A DNA stretch of 54,467 nt from JAICND01 sp040905905 (GTDB taxonomy: Bacteria; Actinomycetota; Acidimicrobiia; Spongiisociales; ZC4RG35), in the NCBI GenBank assembly GCA_040905905.1, contig JBBDQN010000009.1, positions 1 through 54,467 of the forward strand, in the 5' to 3' direction. Every line of letters begins with the position of its first letter. The stretch's first letter is position 1. The notes beneath the pieces are model-generated. The model searched no databases, was not told the DNA's origin, and worked only from the letters and a program-made list of their open reading frames with translations. Below are positions 34,155-42,794 of this stretch, piece after piece. Made by a program: the position numbers and the translations under genes.

Positions 34155-34160
34155 AGAGAT

Positions 34161-34178
34161 GCCGATCAAGCTATCGGC
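34161..34178 (+). terminator. possible weak hairpin after the HTTM operon
   Basis: GCCGAT and ATCGGC form a 6-bp stem 7 bp after the last stop of the operon. There is no T run, so termination is doubtful. Confidence 0.25.
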
Positions 34179-34293
34179 ACATCCCTTTGATACGGGGCCA
34201 ACGCCTGCTGAGGCTATGTCATAAATAGGATTGGACGGTTCCCCTGGGAGCACATTGGCAATTCCTACCGGACTAGGACTGATCGAGCAGAGA

Positions 34294-34299
34294 TATACC
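34294..34299 (+). promoter_or_regulatory. -10 element of a leaderless uvrC promoter
   Basis: TATACC lies 10 nt before the uvrC ATG, with no Shine-Dalgarno sequence between. The transcript would begin at or within a base or two of the ATG. I see no good -35 hexamer. Confidence 0.4.
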
Positions 34300-34309
34300 C
34301 TTTGTACCA

Positions 34310-36133
34310 ATGGATCGGCTTCCCACCTCGGAAATCCCCGACGCTCCCGGCGCGTACCTGTTCAAGGACTCTCTGGGTCGGGTGATCTATGTGGGCAAGG
34401 CCCTGTCGCTGCGCAAGAGGGTGTCCAACTACTTCGCTCGAGAGCTTTCGGAGCGAACCCGGGCGATGGTCGAATCGGCGGATTCCGTCGAATGGATCGT
34501 GACCGACACCGAGGTGGCGGCCCTGATGCTCGAGTTCACCCTGATCAAGCGGCACCGACCAAGGTTCAATATCCGCCTCCGAGACGACAAGTCCTTCCCC
34601 TACCTGGCCATAACCATAAGTGACCAATGGCCTCGGGCCCGGGTGATGAGAGGGGCCAAACGCAAAGGCGTCGAGTACTACGGACCGTATGCCCATGCGT
34701 ATGCGATCCGCTCGACCCTCGACCTCCTGCTCCGCACGTTTCCGATTCGCACCTGCACTGATGCGTTCTTTCGGCGTCAACAGGCCCAGGGCCGGCCCTG
34801 CCTCCTCTATCACATCGAAAAGTGCTCCGGCCCGTGCATCGCAGCCGTCGAGCCAGACGAGTATCGGGCGCACGTCGACGGACTCGGCGCTTTTCTTCGA
34901 GGTGATACCGACCAGGTGACCGGGAAATTGAACGCGAGGATGACGGACGCCTCTGCAAGGCAGGAATACGAAGTTGCAGCTAGATATCGGGACCGGTTGC
35001 GTGATGTCGAGAGGGCGCTCGAACGCCAGGAGGTTGTCACCGATCGGCGGGAGGACTTCGACCTGATCGCCCTGCACGGCGACGAGCTTGAAGCTGCTCT
35101 CCAGGTGCTCCACGTTCGTCGGGGGAGGGTGGTCGGGCGACTCGGAACCGTGGTCGAGCGGGTTGAGGACGTCGACGAGCCCGAGTTGTTCGCCAACCTG
35201 ATCCGGGAGATCTACGGGGAAGAGGTCCCACCCAGGGAGGTCCTGGTTGCCCAGTTGCCGACCGATCCCGAACTTTGGGAAAAGTGGCTCACGGAACGTC
35301 GGGGGGCCAAGGTTTCACTCCGGATACCTAAACGTGGCGCTAAACGGCGTCTCTTGGAGACGGCCACGGTTAATGCTCGCGAGGCCTTTGGTCGCCATCG
35401 TCTCCGTCGACAGTCCGATCACAACGCCCGGGCCAAGGCCCTGCGGAGCCTGCAGGAATCGCTTGGCATGGCCAATGCCCCGTTGCGGGTTGAGGCGTTC
35501 GACATCTCCACTCTCCAGGGCACCAACACCGTGGCCTCGATGGTCGTTCTCGAGGACGGACTGCCCCGGCGGTCGGAATACCGCCGGTTCAAGATCAAAA
35601 CGGTCGAGGGTCAGGACGACTTTGCCTCGATGGAAGAGACCCTCCGGAGGCGGTTTACCGCTTATCTACGCGATCTGAGAAGGGGCGAGCAGCAGGGCCG
35701 CTTCTCCTATCCGCCCTCGCTGGTGCTGATCGACGGGGGAGCCGGACAACTGGGAAGGGCCGTCAAGGTTCTGAGTGAGCTTGGGCTCGACATCCCGGTA
35801 GTAGGTCTGGCCAAGCGGATGGAGGAGGTCTACCTGCCGGGACAGGCCGAGCCGTTGCGTCTACCTCGCGATGCCGAGGCGCTCTACCTTCTCCAACAGG
35901 TCCGCGACGAGGCCCACCGCTTTGCGATTACCTACCACCGCAACCTGCGGTCGAAGCGGATGGTGGACTCGGTGCTGGACGAAGTCGAGGGCATTGGGCC
36001 TACCAGGAAGAAGGCTCTATTGAGGCGCTTCGGATCGCTCAAACGGATCCGGGAGGCCACAGAGGCAGAGTTGGCCGAGACTGTCCCCGAAGCGGTGGCC
36101 GCCGACCTGTACGCTGCCATTCACCGGGGATAG
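34310..36133 (+). CDS. uvrC: excinuclease ABC subunit C
   Basis: A 607-residue protein of normal length. The N-terminal GIY-YIG nuclease domain has PGAYLFKDSLGRVIYVGKA (about 12-30), with the 3' incision residues. It is followed by a Cys-containing region (CLLYHIEKCSGPC), a UVR motif (QEYEVAARYRDRLRDVE, for UvrB binding), an RNase H-like 5' nuclease domain (EAFDISTLQGTN, VLIDGGAGQL) and a C-terminal HhH region (EGIGPTRKKALLRRFGS). It makes both incisions around a lesion. rapZ follows after 15 bp. Confidence 0.97.
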   Translation: MDRLPTSEIPDAPGAYLFKDSLGRVIYVGKALSLRKRVSNYFARELSERTRAMVESADSVEWIVTDTEVAALMLEFTLIKRHRPRFNIRLRDDKSFPYLAITISDQWPRARVMRGAKRKGVEYYGPYAHAYAIRSTLDLLLRTFPIRTCTDAFFRRQQAQGRPCLLYHIEKCSGPCIAAVEPDEYRAHVDGLGAFLRGDTDQVTGKLNARMTDASARQEYEVAARYRDRLRDVERALERQEVVTDRREDFDLIALHGDELEAALQVLHVRRGRVVGRLGTVVERVEDVDEPELFANLIREIYGEEVPPREVLVAQLPTDPELWEKWLTERRGAKVSLRIPKRGAKRRLLETATVNAREAFGRHRLRRQSDHNARAKALRSLQESLGMANAPLRVEAFDISTLQGTNTVASMVVLEDGLPRRSEYRRFKIKTVEGQDDFASMEETLRRRFTAYLRDLRRGEQQGRFSYPPSLVLIDGGAGQLGRAVKVLSELGLDIPVVGLAKRMEEVYLPGQAEPLRLPRDAEALYLLQQVRDEAHRFAITYHRNLRSKRMVDSVLDEVEGIGPTRKKALLRRFGSLKRIREATEAELAETVPEAVAADLYAAIHRG

Positions 36134-36148
36134 AGGTCCTCGTGGTCT

Positions 36149-37036
36149 ATGCCTGATCCATCCGACACCGCCCAAATCGAGATGCGCCCCCATGTCCTGG
36201 TCGTGACCGGAATGTCGGGAGCTGGCCGTTCGACTGCCGCCAAGGTCCTCGAGGACCTCGGCTATACCGTCATCGACAACCTGCCGCCCCAGCTACTTGC
36301 CCAGGTGGTCGCTCACCACGACGTCCCGGAACGCCGGCGTCGATTGGCGGTCGTAATCGACTCCCGGGCCGGCAACCCGTTGGATCGTCTCGGTCCGGCG
36401 ATAGACGAGCTCGATCGCCAGGGTGTCCAGACCAGGGTCCTGTTTCTCGACACTGACGACGCCCTGTTGATTCGTCGTTATGAGGAGAGTCGCCGTCCCC
36501 ACCCATTGCGGCAGGGCACTGTTGCCGACTCGATCACGGCCGAGAGGGAGATGTTGTCCGATCTCAAGGAGTCGGCCGATGTCGTCATCGACACGACCGA
36601 CCTCAACGTCCACGATCTCCGTCGGCGGATCACGGAGCTCTTTGCCGAGGTGCAGGACCATCGACCCATGCGGGTCACGGTCACTTCGTTTGGATACAAA
36701 AACGGGATTCCCCGCGACGCCGACCTCCTCTTCGACGTCCGGTTCCTGCCCAATCCCCATTGGATCCGCGACCTTCGTCCTATGCGCGGCACCGACGACC
36801 AGGTCCGAGATTACGTATTGGGTCATCCCGAAGCCGCCGAGTTCCTCACCCGGGTCGAGGACCTCCTGGGATTCCTGATCCCCCGCTACGAAGAAGAGGG
36901 CAAGTCATACCTGACCATCGGGTTGGGCTGCACAGGAGGTCATCACCGCTCGGTGGTCCTGGCCCAGGAATTAGTGACATGGTTGGAGAAACAGGGGATA
37001 TCGGCAACAGTCCGTCATCGGGACGTCGACCGATGA
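36149..37036 (+). CDS. rapZ: RapZ-family RNase adapter/nucleotide-binding protein
   Basis: A 295-residue protein with Walker A GMSGAGRST (21-29), a Walker B-like region (VVIDTTDLN) and the conserved C-terminal domain with TSFGYKNGIPRDADLLFDVR and GLGCTGGHHRSV. In E. coli RapZ directs decay of the GlmZ RNA; in actinobacteria its role is less clear, and it may bind a nucleotide or a cell-wall precursor. The order uvrC-rapZ-yvcK is conserved, and its stop overlaps the yvcK start (ATGA). Confidence 0.95.
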   Translation: MPDPSDTAQIEMRPHVLVVTGMSGAGRSTAAKVLEDLGYTVIDNLPPQLLAQVVAHHDVPERRRRLAVVIDSRAGNPLDRLGPAIDELDRQGVQTRVLFLDTDDALLIRRYEESRRPHPLRQGTVADSITAEREMLSDLKESADVVIDTTDLNVHDLRRRITELFAEVQDHRPMRVTVTSFGYKNGIPRDADLLFDVRFLPNPHWIRDLRPMRGTDDQVRDYVLGHPEAAEFLTRVEDLLGFLIPRYEEEGKSYLTIGLGCTGGHHRSVVLAQELVTWLEKQGISATVRHRDVDR

Positions 37037-38007
37037 TGACTGCCACCGAGGTACGGCTCGAGGAAATCCTGCTCGACCCGGCCGGACCCAAGGTGGTGGC
37101 GCTTGGTGGTGGACACGGCTTGGCGATAACCCTCGAAGCCCTGCAGTCCTATGCGTCGGAGATCACCGCCGTGGTGGCAGTGGCCGATGACGGTGGATCA
37201 TCCGGAAGGCTGACGACCGGCCTGGGCATGCCGCCCCCGGGCGACCTTCGGCGTTGCCTTCTGGCTCTGACACCGGAACCGAGCATTTGGTCGGAGCTCT
37301 TTGCGTACCGCTTCTCCGGTGGCGACATCGAAGACCACTCGCTTGGGAATTTGTTGCTGGCGGCTCTCACCGATTTGACCGGTGACTTTGCCTCGGCCTC
37401 GGATATGGCCGGTCAGATGTTGGGTGCGGTTGGGCGAGTGGTGCCAGCCGCCAACCAGCCGGCGGTGTTACAGGCAACCGTGGGAGGTCAGGAGTTGACG
37501 GGCCAGACAGTCATCTCCAAGGCTCGGGGTGGGGTTAGCTCATTCAGGATCGGGCCCGAGGGGCTCGAGGCCCACGCTGACGCATTGCATGCGATTGGCA
37601 ATGCAGATCAAATAGTGATCGGACCGGGCAGCCTTTACACATCGCTTCTGGCCGTCCTCATGGTGCCCGGTATCGCCGAGGCCGTGATGGCCAGTAATGC
37701 CGGAAGGGTATTCGTGCTCAACCTGATCTACCAGGACGGTGAGACGCTGGGAATGTCGGGTGCGCAGCACCTGGCCCACCTTGGGGAAATCGGCGGAGTG
37801 AAGGGTCCCGGTGCGGTCGTCGTAAATGGGAGTGATCTTCGATTACCACCTTCACCGCCGGTACCGGTATTGGCGGTGCGACTGGATGACGAAGATGCGA
37901 TGGCCTGGGGATGGTCGGTTCGCAGAGCCGATGTGGTCGACCATGGCGCCGAATGGCCCGAGCACGAGCCGCTGGCCTTGGGCGCAGCCCTCAGCAAGCT
38001 CCTCTAG
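37033..38007 (+). CDS. yvcK: YvcK/CofD-like morphogenesis protein
   Basis: From ATG 37033 this is 324 residues. The nucleotide-sugar binding fold is marked by VVALGGGHGLAITLEAL and VADDGGSSGRLTTGLGMPPPGDLRR near the N-terminus, and IGPGSLYTSLLAVLMVPGI later. YvcK binds UDP-sugars and affects cell-wall growth under gluconeogenic conditions. I chose the start by the ATGA overlap with rapZ; the frame is open upstream inside rapZ. In related genomes whiA follows, but here the gene ends against a convergent glycan gene (4-bp overlap). Confidence 0.94.
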   Translation: MMTATEVRLEEILLDPAGPKVVALGGGHGLAITLEALQSYASEITAVVAVADDGGSSGRLTTGLGMPPPGDLRRCLLALTPEPSIWSELFAYRFSGGDIEDHSLGNLLLAALTDLTGDFASASDMAGQMLGAVGRVVPAANQPAVLQATVGGQELTGQTVISKARGGVSSFRIGPEGLEAHADALHAIGNADQIVIGPGSLYTSLLAVLMVPGIAEAVMASNAGRVFVLNLIYQDGETLGMSGAQHLAHLGEIGGVKGPGAVVVNGSDLRLPPSPPVPVLAVRLDDEDAMAWGWSVRRADVVDHGAEWPEHEPLALGAALSKLL

Positions 38008-39290
38008 TCGGGGCCCTGGCTGGTTTTCATGAGTGAGCCCACTAGGACCAGGCCAGCGCAGAGCAGCCAATAGTTGACAAATGCGACTCCGGTCAGAAAC
38101 GCAAAGCCAAGAACCAGGGCAGCCCCGAGGACGAAGTCGCCTACATCGCGGATCCTGCGTGCAATCAGGTACCCAAACACCAAAGTAATCGCGATCCATA
38201 CGAGCCGGGGCAATCCTCCCGTCGCCACCCCCAGGGTCTGGAGCATTCCACTGATGCTGAAGCTATCAGGCCGGTCACCGATTGTGGCTAGGTTCTCGTA
38301 TAAAGCGTGATACACGGACCGCGAGTCGACCAGCAGATAGGGAATCAGTGTCGCCGCGGTCAGCCCGAGAGTCGAGAGCGACAGAGGGATGCGAAACGAA
38401 CGAACCACCAGAGCTAATGGGGCCAGGAACACCATGTATTGCTTCGACGAAGCCAGAGCCGCCAACACAGCGGTCCGCCAGACGTTGAGGCGGCCCGGCT
38501 CAGAAGTCCCGAGGACGAGCATGGAAGCCATTCCCATAAGCAGCAGCTCGGTCCAACCAACGAACAGGGTCACGCGAAATGCCGGGAAGAGACTCAGAAG
38601 CAACACTGACTGAAAGTGCGCACCGCCTGACGCGATGGCCCTGGCACCCAGGACCGCGATCATTCCGAGCCAGGAAGCAAGCAGGATCCACCGCGAATCG
38701 CCGAACCAGGCCGATGACGCAGCCATCGGTGCCATCGAGATCGGCGGATATGGATACCCGGTGGTGATCGTTCCTAGCGGAACGTTGGGATCGCTGTTGA
38801 CAACTCGGGCAGCTTCGTACGGGTTTTCGCCCTCCAGGAGAGCTTGGGCCGCCGCTTCGTGAAACGCGAAGACGTCACTAACGCCGACTCCGTCCTGAGC
38901 CGCGAGAATCAACCTGGCGCCGATCACTGCAGAGCTCACCAGGACCACCCACAACATAACGTAGAGGCCACGGGCGTTGCCAGTTCGCGCAGCCCATCCG
39001 GGCAAGACAACAGCTGCAGCCGCGCACGCGAGCCACAGTGTCAACGCAATTGGGTCGGCAAACGGGAAGTCTTGATAGTCCACGATCAGACCACCGACGA
39101 CCAGCGCGGCTAGCAACACGGGCCCGAAGGCCGGGCTGGGCTCCATCCGCGCAGACTTCGGACGGCTGAAAACACCAAAGGTGGCGTAAATCGCGACTCC
39201 GGCGAAAACGGGTGCTGTGACGTTCGAGAGCGCCGTTAATAGGAAGGCGCCGACGGCAAGGGAAGTTCTTGCCCCCCTGCCTGAGGTCAC
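38004..39290 (-). CDS. polytopic membrane glycosyltransferase, GT87/DUF2029-like
   Basis: Starting at GTG 39290, whose GTGA overlaps the stop of the upstream methyltransferase gene, this is 428 residues; the ATG at 39335 would overlap that gene by 49 bp and is less likely. About ten membrane helices. After the first helices an external loop has DVFAFHEAAAQALLEGENP and YPYPPISM, the YPP loop typical of GT87/DUF2029 transferases. It probably adds a sugar from a polyprenyl-phosphate donor. Third gene of a coupled reverse-strand operon. Confidence 0.78.
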   Translation of the reverse strand: MTSGRGARTSLAVGAFLLTALSNVTAPVFAGVAIYATFGVFSRPKSARMEPSPAFGPVLLAALVVGGLIVDYQDFPFADPIALTLWLACAAAAVVLPGWAARTGNARGLYVMLWVVLVSSAVIGARLILAAQDGVGVSDVFAFHEAAAQALLEGENPYEAARVVNSDPNVPLGTITTGYPYPPISMAPMAASSAWFGDSRWILLASWLGMIAVLGARAIASGGAHFQSVLLLSLFPAFRVTLFVGWTELLLMGMASMLVLGTSEPGRLNVWRTAVLAALASSKQYMVFLAPLALVVRSFRIPLSLSTLGLTAATLIPYLLVDSRSVYHALYENLATIGDRPDSFSISGMLQTLGVATGGLPRLVWIAITLVFGYLIARRIRDVGDFVLGAALVLGFAFLTGVAFVNYWLLCAGLVLVGSLMKTSQGPD

Positions 39291-39964
39291 GGACGGCGTG
39301 CCGCAACGAGGATTGCCGGTGACCACCGCCGCCATCGGCGGCTGGGTAAGTGGGCGTAGTACCGCCAGGGAGTCATTCCGCGATACATTCCTAGCCAGTC
39401 GGTCACCTCAAAGAACCGAGCAGTCCAATCCAACCACCACGTTCGCGACTTCCTTTGCAGATGGGTCGCATCATGGTCGGCCAATGTGACCAGCGGGCCG
39501 AGGGGGCCGTCATAGACGGGTACCACCAGAACGAGCGAGCCACCGGGGCGAAGAGTGCTGCGAATCATCTCTGCGGCCCGATCCGGATTATCGAGATGTT
39601 CCAGGACGTCAAACGCAGTGACAATGTCGGCTTTCAGTCCATCGAGAGGTTCCTCTTCGATCCTTCGAACATAGAACTCAACATCCGGTATCACGAGTTG
39701 ATTGCGTGCTATGGCGAATTCACTTACGTCGGTGCCGACGAGGCGCCAGGCTTGTTTCGTGGGGTCTCCCGAACGCAGATGACCGAGAAAGGCGCCCAAG
39801 CCGCACCCGAGGTCCAAGAGGGTGGAAGTTTTTCCCCCCCTGGCTTGCTGGGCGATCGACTCGTAAAAGTCGAGCTTCCGCTTTGGATTCTGCCGGGCGT
39901 AGTCGCGATAGGCGGTTCGGAAATAGGCCTCGTCGAACGTCGCGGGGGTCTCCTCCGACTTCAT
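39287..39964 (-). CDS. class I SAM-dependent methyltransferase
   Basis: A 225-residue enzyme with motif I LLDLGCGLGAFLG (about 49-61), LVGTDVSEFA (motif II) and VTAFDVLEHLDNPDRA (motif IV region). The N-terminal DEAYFRTAYRDY segment is common in methyltransferases next to glycan synthesis genes. It starts by ATGA overlap with the upstream glycosyltransferase gene and ends in GTGA overlap with the membrane transferase. Confidence 0.86.
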   Translation of the reverse strand: MKSEETPATFDEAYFRTAYRDYARQNPKRKLDFYESIAQQARGGKTSTLLDLGCGLGAFLGHLRSGDPTKQAWRLVGTDVSEFAIARNQLVIPDVEFYVRRIEEEPLDGLKADIVTAFDVLEHLDNPDRAAEMIRSTLRPGGSLVLVVPVYDGPLGPLVTLADHDATHLQRKSRTWWLDWTARFFEVTDWLGMYRGMTPWRYYAHLPSRRWRRWSPAILVAARRP

Positions 39965-40719
39965 CCGCTAGTCCCGAATCTGTGTTTGATAATCAATCCC
40001 AGAGTCTTGCGGGCCGTCTGAACGACCCTCATCTTGCTGGCGCCTTGCTTCTGGTCATAACGAAGGATCAGCGGTACTTCCCCAAAGATGATGTCGGGTT
40101 CTTTCCTAAGTTTGAGAAGGATGTCGACCATCACCTGGAAGCCATCCTGGTCAAAGAAATCGTCGCCCGACTCCTTGATGATTTTCTTCAACAGTGCCAC
40201 GTCGTACGCCCGGTAGCCGCAGGTGTAGTCGCGAACACCCTTGGTGGGGAACACGGACATCATCAGCATGGAGGCCACACGACTGATGACCCGACGATGA
40301 AAGGGCACTCCCCGGACCCGGCTGCCAGGCCGATAGCGGGAGGCGATGACAACATGATGCCCCTCCCTGATCATCCGAACCATGCGTGCGATAAGACCAG
40401 GCGTGTGGGTGTTGTCTGCGTCCAAGGTGACCAACACGTCGCGGTCCTTTGCCAACTGGCAGACCGCCAGGATGCCATCCCTGATCGTGGCCCCGAGGCC
40501 CTGGTTCTGGGCGTGCCGCTCCAGCGACACCGCCAGCCTGGTCGATGCTTCCAACACGATCTCGGCGGTTCGGTCGGTCGAGCCGTCGTCAACTACCAGG
40601 ATTCGGTAAGGAAGACTTTCCTCGGTGAGCGCCTCGTCGACCCTTTCGAGGAGGTTGCCCAAGGCACCCTCCTCGTTGTAGGCGGGTAGGACAATCCATA
40701 TTGTTCGCGGCTCAGCCAT
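39961..40719 (-). CDS. GT2 glycosyltransferase, dolichol-phosphate-mannose-synthase-like
   Basis: A 252-residue GT-A transferase with IVLPAYNEEGALGNLL, VVDDGSTDRTAE (40-50 region), VTLDADNTHTPG (metal-binding DAD) and SRYRPGSR. No C-terminal membrane domain. Proteins of this type load a sugar onto polyprenyl phosphate on the cytosolic side; the GT87-like product of the same operon could use that donor outside. First gene of the three-gene reverse operon; it diverges from pgk. Confidence 0.88.
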   Translation of the reverse strand: MAEPRTIWIVLPAYNEEGALGNLLERVDEALTEESLPYRILVVDDGSTDRTAEIVLEASTRLAVSLERHAQNQGLGATIRDGILAVCQLAKDRDVLVTLDADNTHTPGLIARMVRMIREGHHVVIASRYRPGSRVRGVPFHRRVISRVASMLMMSVFPTKGVRDYTCGYRAYDVALLKKIIKESGDDFFDQDGFQVMVDILLKLRKEPDIIFGEVPLILRYDQKQGASKMRVVQTARKTLGLIIKHRFGTSG

Positions 40720-40842
40720 GCCGGGTATGAGGTTACGGGGCCTTTTGTCCAGATGGAGGTATCGGCACCCTGAGGTATTGGGTTGGGGGGTTTTTCTGAG
40801 GCACCGGAGCGTTTACCGCCCGCTGCTACCGTCCGCGCCGGC

Positions 40843-42021
40843 GTGCGTTACCTGACCCTGGACGATCTGGACGTGGCGGGCCGGCGGGTGCTGGTCAGGT
40901 CGGATCTCAATGTTCCCTTGACCGCTGGCAAGGTGGGCGACGAGTTCCGCATCGTGGCGGCCCTGGCAACGATCGACCGGCTCTGCAAGGCCCGTGCCAG
41001 GGTCGTCGTATGCAGCCATCTTGGTCGACCCAAGGATCGGGAACCGGAGTTTGCTATGGACGCGGTTGCCGCCCGGATGTCCGAACTGGGTGGGTTCCCG
41101 GTCCGCAAGCTCAACCAGGTGGTTGGTCCGTCGGTCGAGCGGGCCGTGGCCGACGCCCTTCCGGGCGAGGTGCTCGTGCTTGAAAACACCCGCTTTGAGC
41201 CGGGCGAATCGAAGAACGATCCGGTGCTCGCTACCGAATTGGCCCGGTTGGCCGAGTTGTTCGTACAGGATGCCTTTGGCTCGGTTCACCGTGCCCATGC
41301 GTCGACGGTCGGTGTCGCCGAAAAGGTCAGATCGGCTGCCGGACCACTGCTCGTCAAAGAATTGGAGGCGTTGGGCAGGTTCCTGGGCGATCCCGAACGA
41401 CCGTATGTCGTCGTCCTGGGTGGCGCCAAGATCTCCGACAAGCTCGGGGTCATCGAGAACCTGCTTCCCCGCGTGGACGCCATGCTGATCGGCGGCGGCA
41501 TGTGTTTCACCTTGATGGCTGCCAGGGGGATGAAGATTGGGAGGTCGCTTCTGGAGGAGGATCGAGTGGAGGAGGTTCGGGCCCTGCTGGATGGTCCCTA
41601 CGGCAATCGGATCCAATTGCCCGTCGATTTGGTGGTGGCCGACCGGTTTGCCGAGGACGCCCGCTCGTGGGTGGTCCCCGCCGACCAGATCCCGGCCGAT
41701 TCACTTGGCCTCGATATCGGTCCTCAGACCGCCGACCTCTTTGCTGCCGAGATCAACCGTTCCGCCAGTGTCTTCTGGAACGGGCCGATGGGGGTGTTCG
41801 AGTGGCAGCAGTTCCGGGCCGGGACCGAGCGTGTCGCCCGGGCACTTGCCGAGTGTCAAGGCTTCACCGCCGTAGGCGGAGGCGACTCGGCTGCCGCCCT
41901 CCGGGACCTCGAGCTTGACGGAGCGGTCAGCCACCTGTCGACCGGCGGGGGAGCGGGGTTGGAGATGCTCGAGGGCAGAGACCTTCCCGGCGTGAGCGTG
42001 CTGGCAAAGTGGGCCACATGA
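40843..42021 (+). CDS. pgk: phosphoglycerate kinase
   Basis: From GTG 40843 this is 392 residues, matching the family's usual N-terminus (YLTLDDLDVAGRRVLVRSDL). A TTG at 40783 would add 20 unconserved residues; I prefer the later start, though its ribosome-binding site is poor. Seen: RSDLNVP and SHLGRPKD (substrate site), VLLENTRF-like VLVLENTRFEPGE, GGAKISDK, and the C-terminal GGGDSAAAL and STGGGAGLEMLEG nucleotide loops. It makes ATP from 1,3-bisphosphoglycerate. gap, which normally precedes it, is not here. Coupled by ATGA to tpiA. Confidence 0.95.
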   Translation: MRYLTLDDLDVAGRRVLVRSDLNVPLTAGKVGDEFRIVAALATIDRLCKARARVVVCSHLGRPKDREPEFAMDAVAARMSELGGFPVRKLNQVVGPSVERAVADALPGEVLVLENTRFEPGESKNDPVLATELARLAELFVQDAFGSVHRAHASTVGVAEKVRSAAGPLLVKELEALGRFLGDPERPYVVVLGGAKISDKLGVIENLLPRVDAMLIGGGMCFTLMAARGMKIGRSLLEEDRVEEVRALLDGPYGNRIQLPVDLVVADRFAEDARSWVVPADQIPADSLGLDIGPQTADLFAAEINRSASVFWNGPMGVFEWQQFRAGTERVARALAECQGFTAVGGGDSAAALRDLELDGAVSHLSTGGGAGLEMLEGRDLPGVSVLAKWAT

Positions 42022-42794
42022 GCGAGCCCCGCCGTGACCTCTTCGTCGGCAACTGGAAGATGAACGCCACCCACCTCGAAGCCATTCAGATGATTCAGAA
42101 GTTGTCGTACCGTCTCAACCCCGCCGACTTTGACCGGATCGAGGTGGTGGTGGCACCGCCCTTCACCGCATTGCGGTCCGTGCAAACCGTGATCGAGGCC
42201 GACCGTCTTCTGATTCGCCTCGGCGCTCAAAACGTCTACTGGGAGGAAAAGGGTGCCTTTACCGGCGAGGTCAGCCCGCAAATGCTGGCCAAGCTGAGCG
42301 TCGCCTATGTGATCGTCGGCCACTCAGAACGCCGCCAATTCTTCGGTGAGACCGACGAGACCGCCAACCGCCGCACCAAGGCAGTTCTGGCCCACAATAT
42401 GGTTCCGATCGTGTGCGTAGGGGAGACACTCGAGCAACGCGAGCAAGGAGCGACCGAGTCGGTGGTCGTCCCGCAGGTGCAACGGGCCCTGGTCGGGGTG
42501 ACAGCAGAACAGATCGCCAAGATCGCGATCGCCTATGAACCTGTATGGGCCATCGGCACCGGTCGCAATGCCAATCCCGACGACGCCGGGGTAGTTTGCG
42601 ATTTGATCCGAAACACCGTAGCCGCTCTGACCCACAGCGAGGCAGCCGCCGGCGTGCGTGTCCTTTACGGAGGATCGGTGAACGCCGGCAATATCAAAGG
42701 GTTTATGGCCAAACGGTCGATCGATGGCGCTTTGGTGGGAGGGGCATCTCTTGATCCCGACACCTTCGCGGCGGTGGTGAGGTACTGGGCGTGA
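42018..42794 (+). CDS. tpiA: triosephosphate isomerase
   Basis: A 258-residue TIM barrel. FVGNWKMNAT holds the catalytic Lys, YVIVGHSERR the catalytic His, IAYEPVWAIGTG the catalytic Glu followed by loop 6, and LYGGSVNAGNIKGFM the phosphate-binding loop. I chose ATG 42018 by the ATGA overlap with pgk over a GTG 9 bp upstream. It interconverts dihydroxyacetone phosphate and glyceraldehyde-3-phosphate. Coupled to gpmA by GTGA. Confidence 0.97.
   Translation: MSEPRRDLFVGNWKMNATHLEAIQMIQKLSYRLNPADFDRIEVVVAPPFTALRSVQTVIEADRLLIRLGAQNVYWEEKGAFTGEVSPQMLAKLSVAYVIVGHSERRQFFGETDETANRRTKAVLAHNMVPIVCVGETLEQREQGATESVVVPQVQRALVGVTAEQIAKIAIAYEPVWAIGTGRNANPDDAGVVCDLIRNTVAALTHSEAAAGVRVLYGGSVNAGNIKGFMAKRSIDGALVGGASLDPDTFAAVVRYWA

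Noticed and set aside
36760..37032. An upstream extension of yvcK within rapZ.
   Set aside because: It is a shadow of rapZ; the family N-terminus begins near ATG 37033.
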